Source: Clostridiales bacterium (GTDB taxonomy: Bacteria > Bacillota_A > Clostridia > Christensenellales > Aristaeellaceae). From it: a stretch of 5,313 nt of DNA. The stretch is from the NCBI GenBank assembly GCA_012514855.1, contig JAAYZL010000186.1, forward strand, positions 1-5,313, given 5' to 3'. The first letter of the stretch is position 1. Each line of letters opens with the position of its first letter. Shown one piece after another: positions 4,778 through 5,313 of the stretch. A program made the position numbers and the translations under genes. The notes beneath the pieces are model-generated. The model saw only the letters and a program-made list of their open reading frames with translations, did no database searches and was not told where the DNA came from.

Positions 4778-5313
4778 ATGAGCGAACTGAAACAGTGGAT
4801 GGACGAACAGGCGCGCGCGGTCGCCGTCGCGCTTGCGGAGATCAACCTGGGCGAGATGAAGGAGCAGACCGCGGGCGGGTTCGGGCTCCGCGCGCGCGCG
4901 ATCGAGTTTCTGACGACGGTGAAGGCGGCGCTGTTCCCGACGCTCTACGAAGTCGGCGCGATCACGCCCGGCCACCTCGTGACGCTTTCGGAGGAGCGGC
5001 TCTACACGGCGGCGGAGCAGCTCCGGAGCATCGCGAAGGGCGTGTTTCTCGGGCTGTGCGACAAGCTCGAGCGCGAAAACTGCACGCGCAAGGCCTGCAA
5101 CGACCGCGCGGACGAGCTGACGCTCTCGTTCATGCAAACGCTGACCGCGATCCGGGATCTGCTGTCCGACGACCTGCGCGCGGCGTACGAGGGCGACCCG
5201 GCGGCGCGGTTCATGGAGGAGATCCTGCTCAGCTATCCGTCGATCGAGGCGGTCAGCACCTACCGCGTCGCGCACGAGCTGTTCGCGCTGGGGCTGCCGG
5301 TCGTGCCGCGGAT
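4778..5313 (+). CDS. cysE: Serine O-acetyltransferase, EpsC-type, N-terminal part (3' end outside window)
   Basis: The enzyme transfers acetyl from acetyl-CoA to L-serine, giving O-acetylserine, the carbon skeleton for cysteine synthesis in the cytoplasm. The frame is open for 178 codons and leaves the window unfinished. ATG 4778 has an ideal AGGAGG at 4765-4770, 7 nt upstream. Residues 1-130 are the helical N-terminal domain typical of the longer EpsC-like form, with cysteines at 94, 102 and 107. The diagnostic part is DDLRAAYEGDPAA (131-143), SYPSIEAVSTYRVAHEL (152-168) and LGLPVVPR (171-178). In the family these lead into the left-handed beta-helix with the catalytic histidines, which lies beyond the edge. 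It is divergent from topB and has its own promoter. No cysK or other sulfur gene is visible. The family call is firm; whether it is named cysE or epsC is a matter of convention. Confidence 0.93.
   Translation, partial: MSELKQWMDEQARAVAVALAEINLGEMKEQTAGGFGLRARAIEFLTTVKAALFPTLYEVGAITPGHLVTLSEERLYTAAEQLRSIAKGVFLGLCDKLERENCTRKACNDRADELTLSFMQTLTAIRDLLSDDLRAAYEGDPAARFMEEILLSYPSIEAVSTYRVAHELFALGLPVVPR

Noticed and set aside
4682..5275. Upstream extension of the topB reading frame to 834 residues
   Set aside because: The extra sequence is antisense to the serine acetyltransferase gene and is R/E/L/A-rich. The family begins at MKTVIVAEKPS, and promoters lie between.

Overview
The window is a densely packed, high-GC chromosomal segment from a bacterium that uses strong AGGAGG/GGGAGG-type ribosome binding sites. 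The core genes are about 60% GC. The topoisomerase is the D-A-[AG]-R-E-G-E subtype common in Bacillota and Bacteroidota, and the serine acetyltransferase is the long EpsC-type form. Together these suggest a high-GC Clostridia-like Bacillota, for example a gut lineage. That assignment is an inference, because no rRNA or strong phylogenetic marker is complete here.

Layout, left to right. (1) The 3' end of recA (1-398, +), closed by a clear intrinsic terminator with a GGGA tetraloop. (2) An AT-richer islet of about 650 bp (hand count about 42% GC) with two small + strand genes: a 104-residue soluble protein of unknown function (487-801) and a 101-residue two-helix membrane protein (846-1151). 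The second ORF appears to run through a terminator-like hairpin and into the next gene's promoter. (3) A near-consensus extended -10 promoter (1132-1160) driving a two-repeat YegP/DUF1508 protein (1193-1564), which ends at an intrinsic terminator lying between convergent genes. (4) On the minus strand, a two-gene unit read right to left: topB (DNA topoisomerase III, 4681-2771) followed by an MFS transporter (2774-1611), joined by an ATGA stop/start overlap. (5) A 96-bp divergent intergenic region (4682-4777) with back-to-back promoters whose -35 elements share the 8-bp palindrome TTGCGCAA. The topB promoter is predicted to start the transcript at or next to the ATG, giving a leaderless mRNA. 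(6) The 5' part of a serine O-acetyltransferase gene (cysE/epsC-like, from 4778, +), which runs off the right edge before its catalytic hexapeptide-repeat domain.

The genes do not form one pathway: recA and topB act in DNA maintenance, cysE starts cysteine synthesis, the MFS protein is a transporter of unknown substrate, and YegP is uncharacterised. I see no CRISPR array, tRNA, rRNA, insertion sequence, integrase or defence system. The points most worth a second look are the AT-rich islet, the read-through 3' end of its second gene, and the compact divergent promoter with its apparently leaderless topB. No stretch longer than 300 bases lacks a gene.
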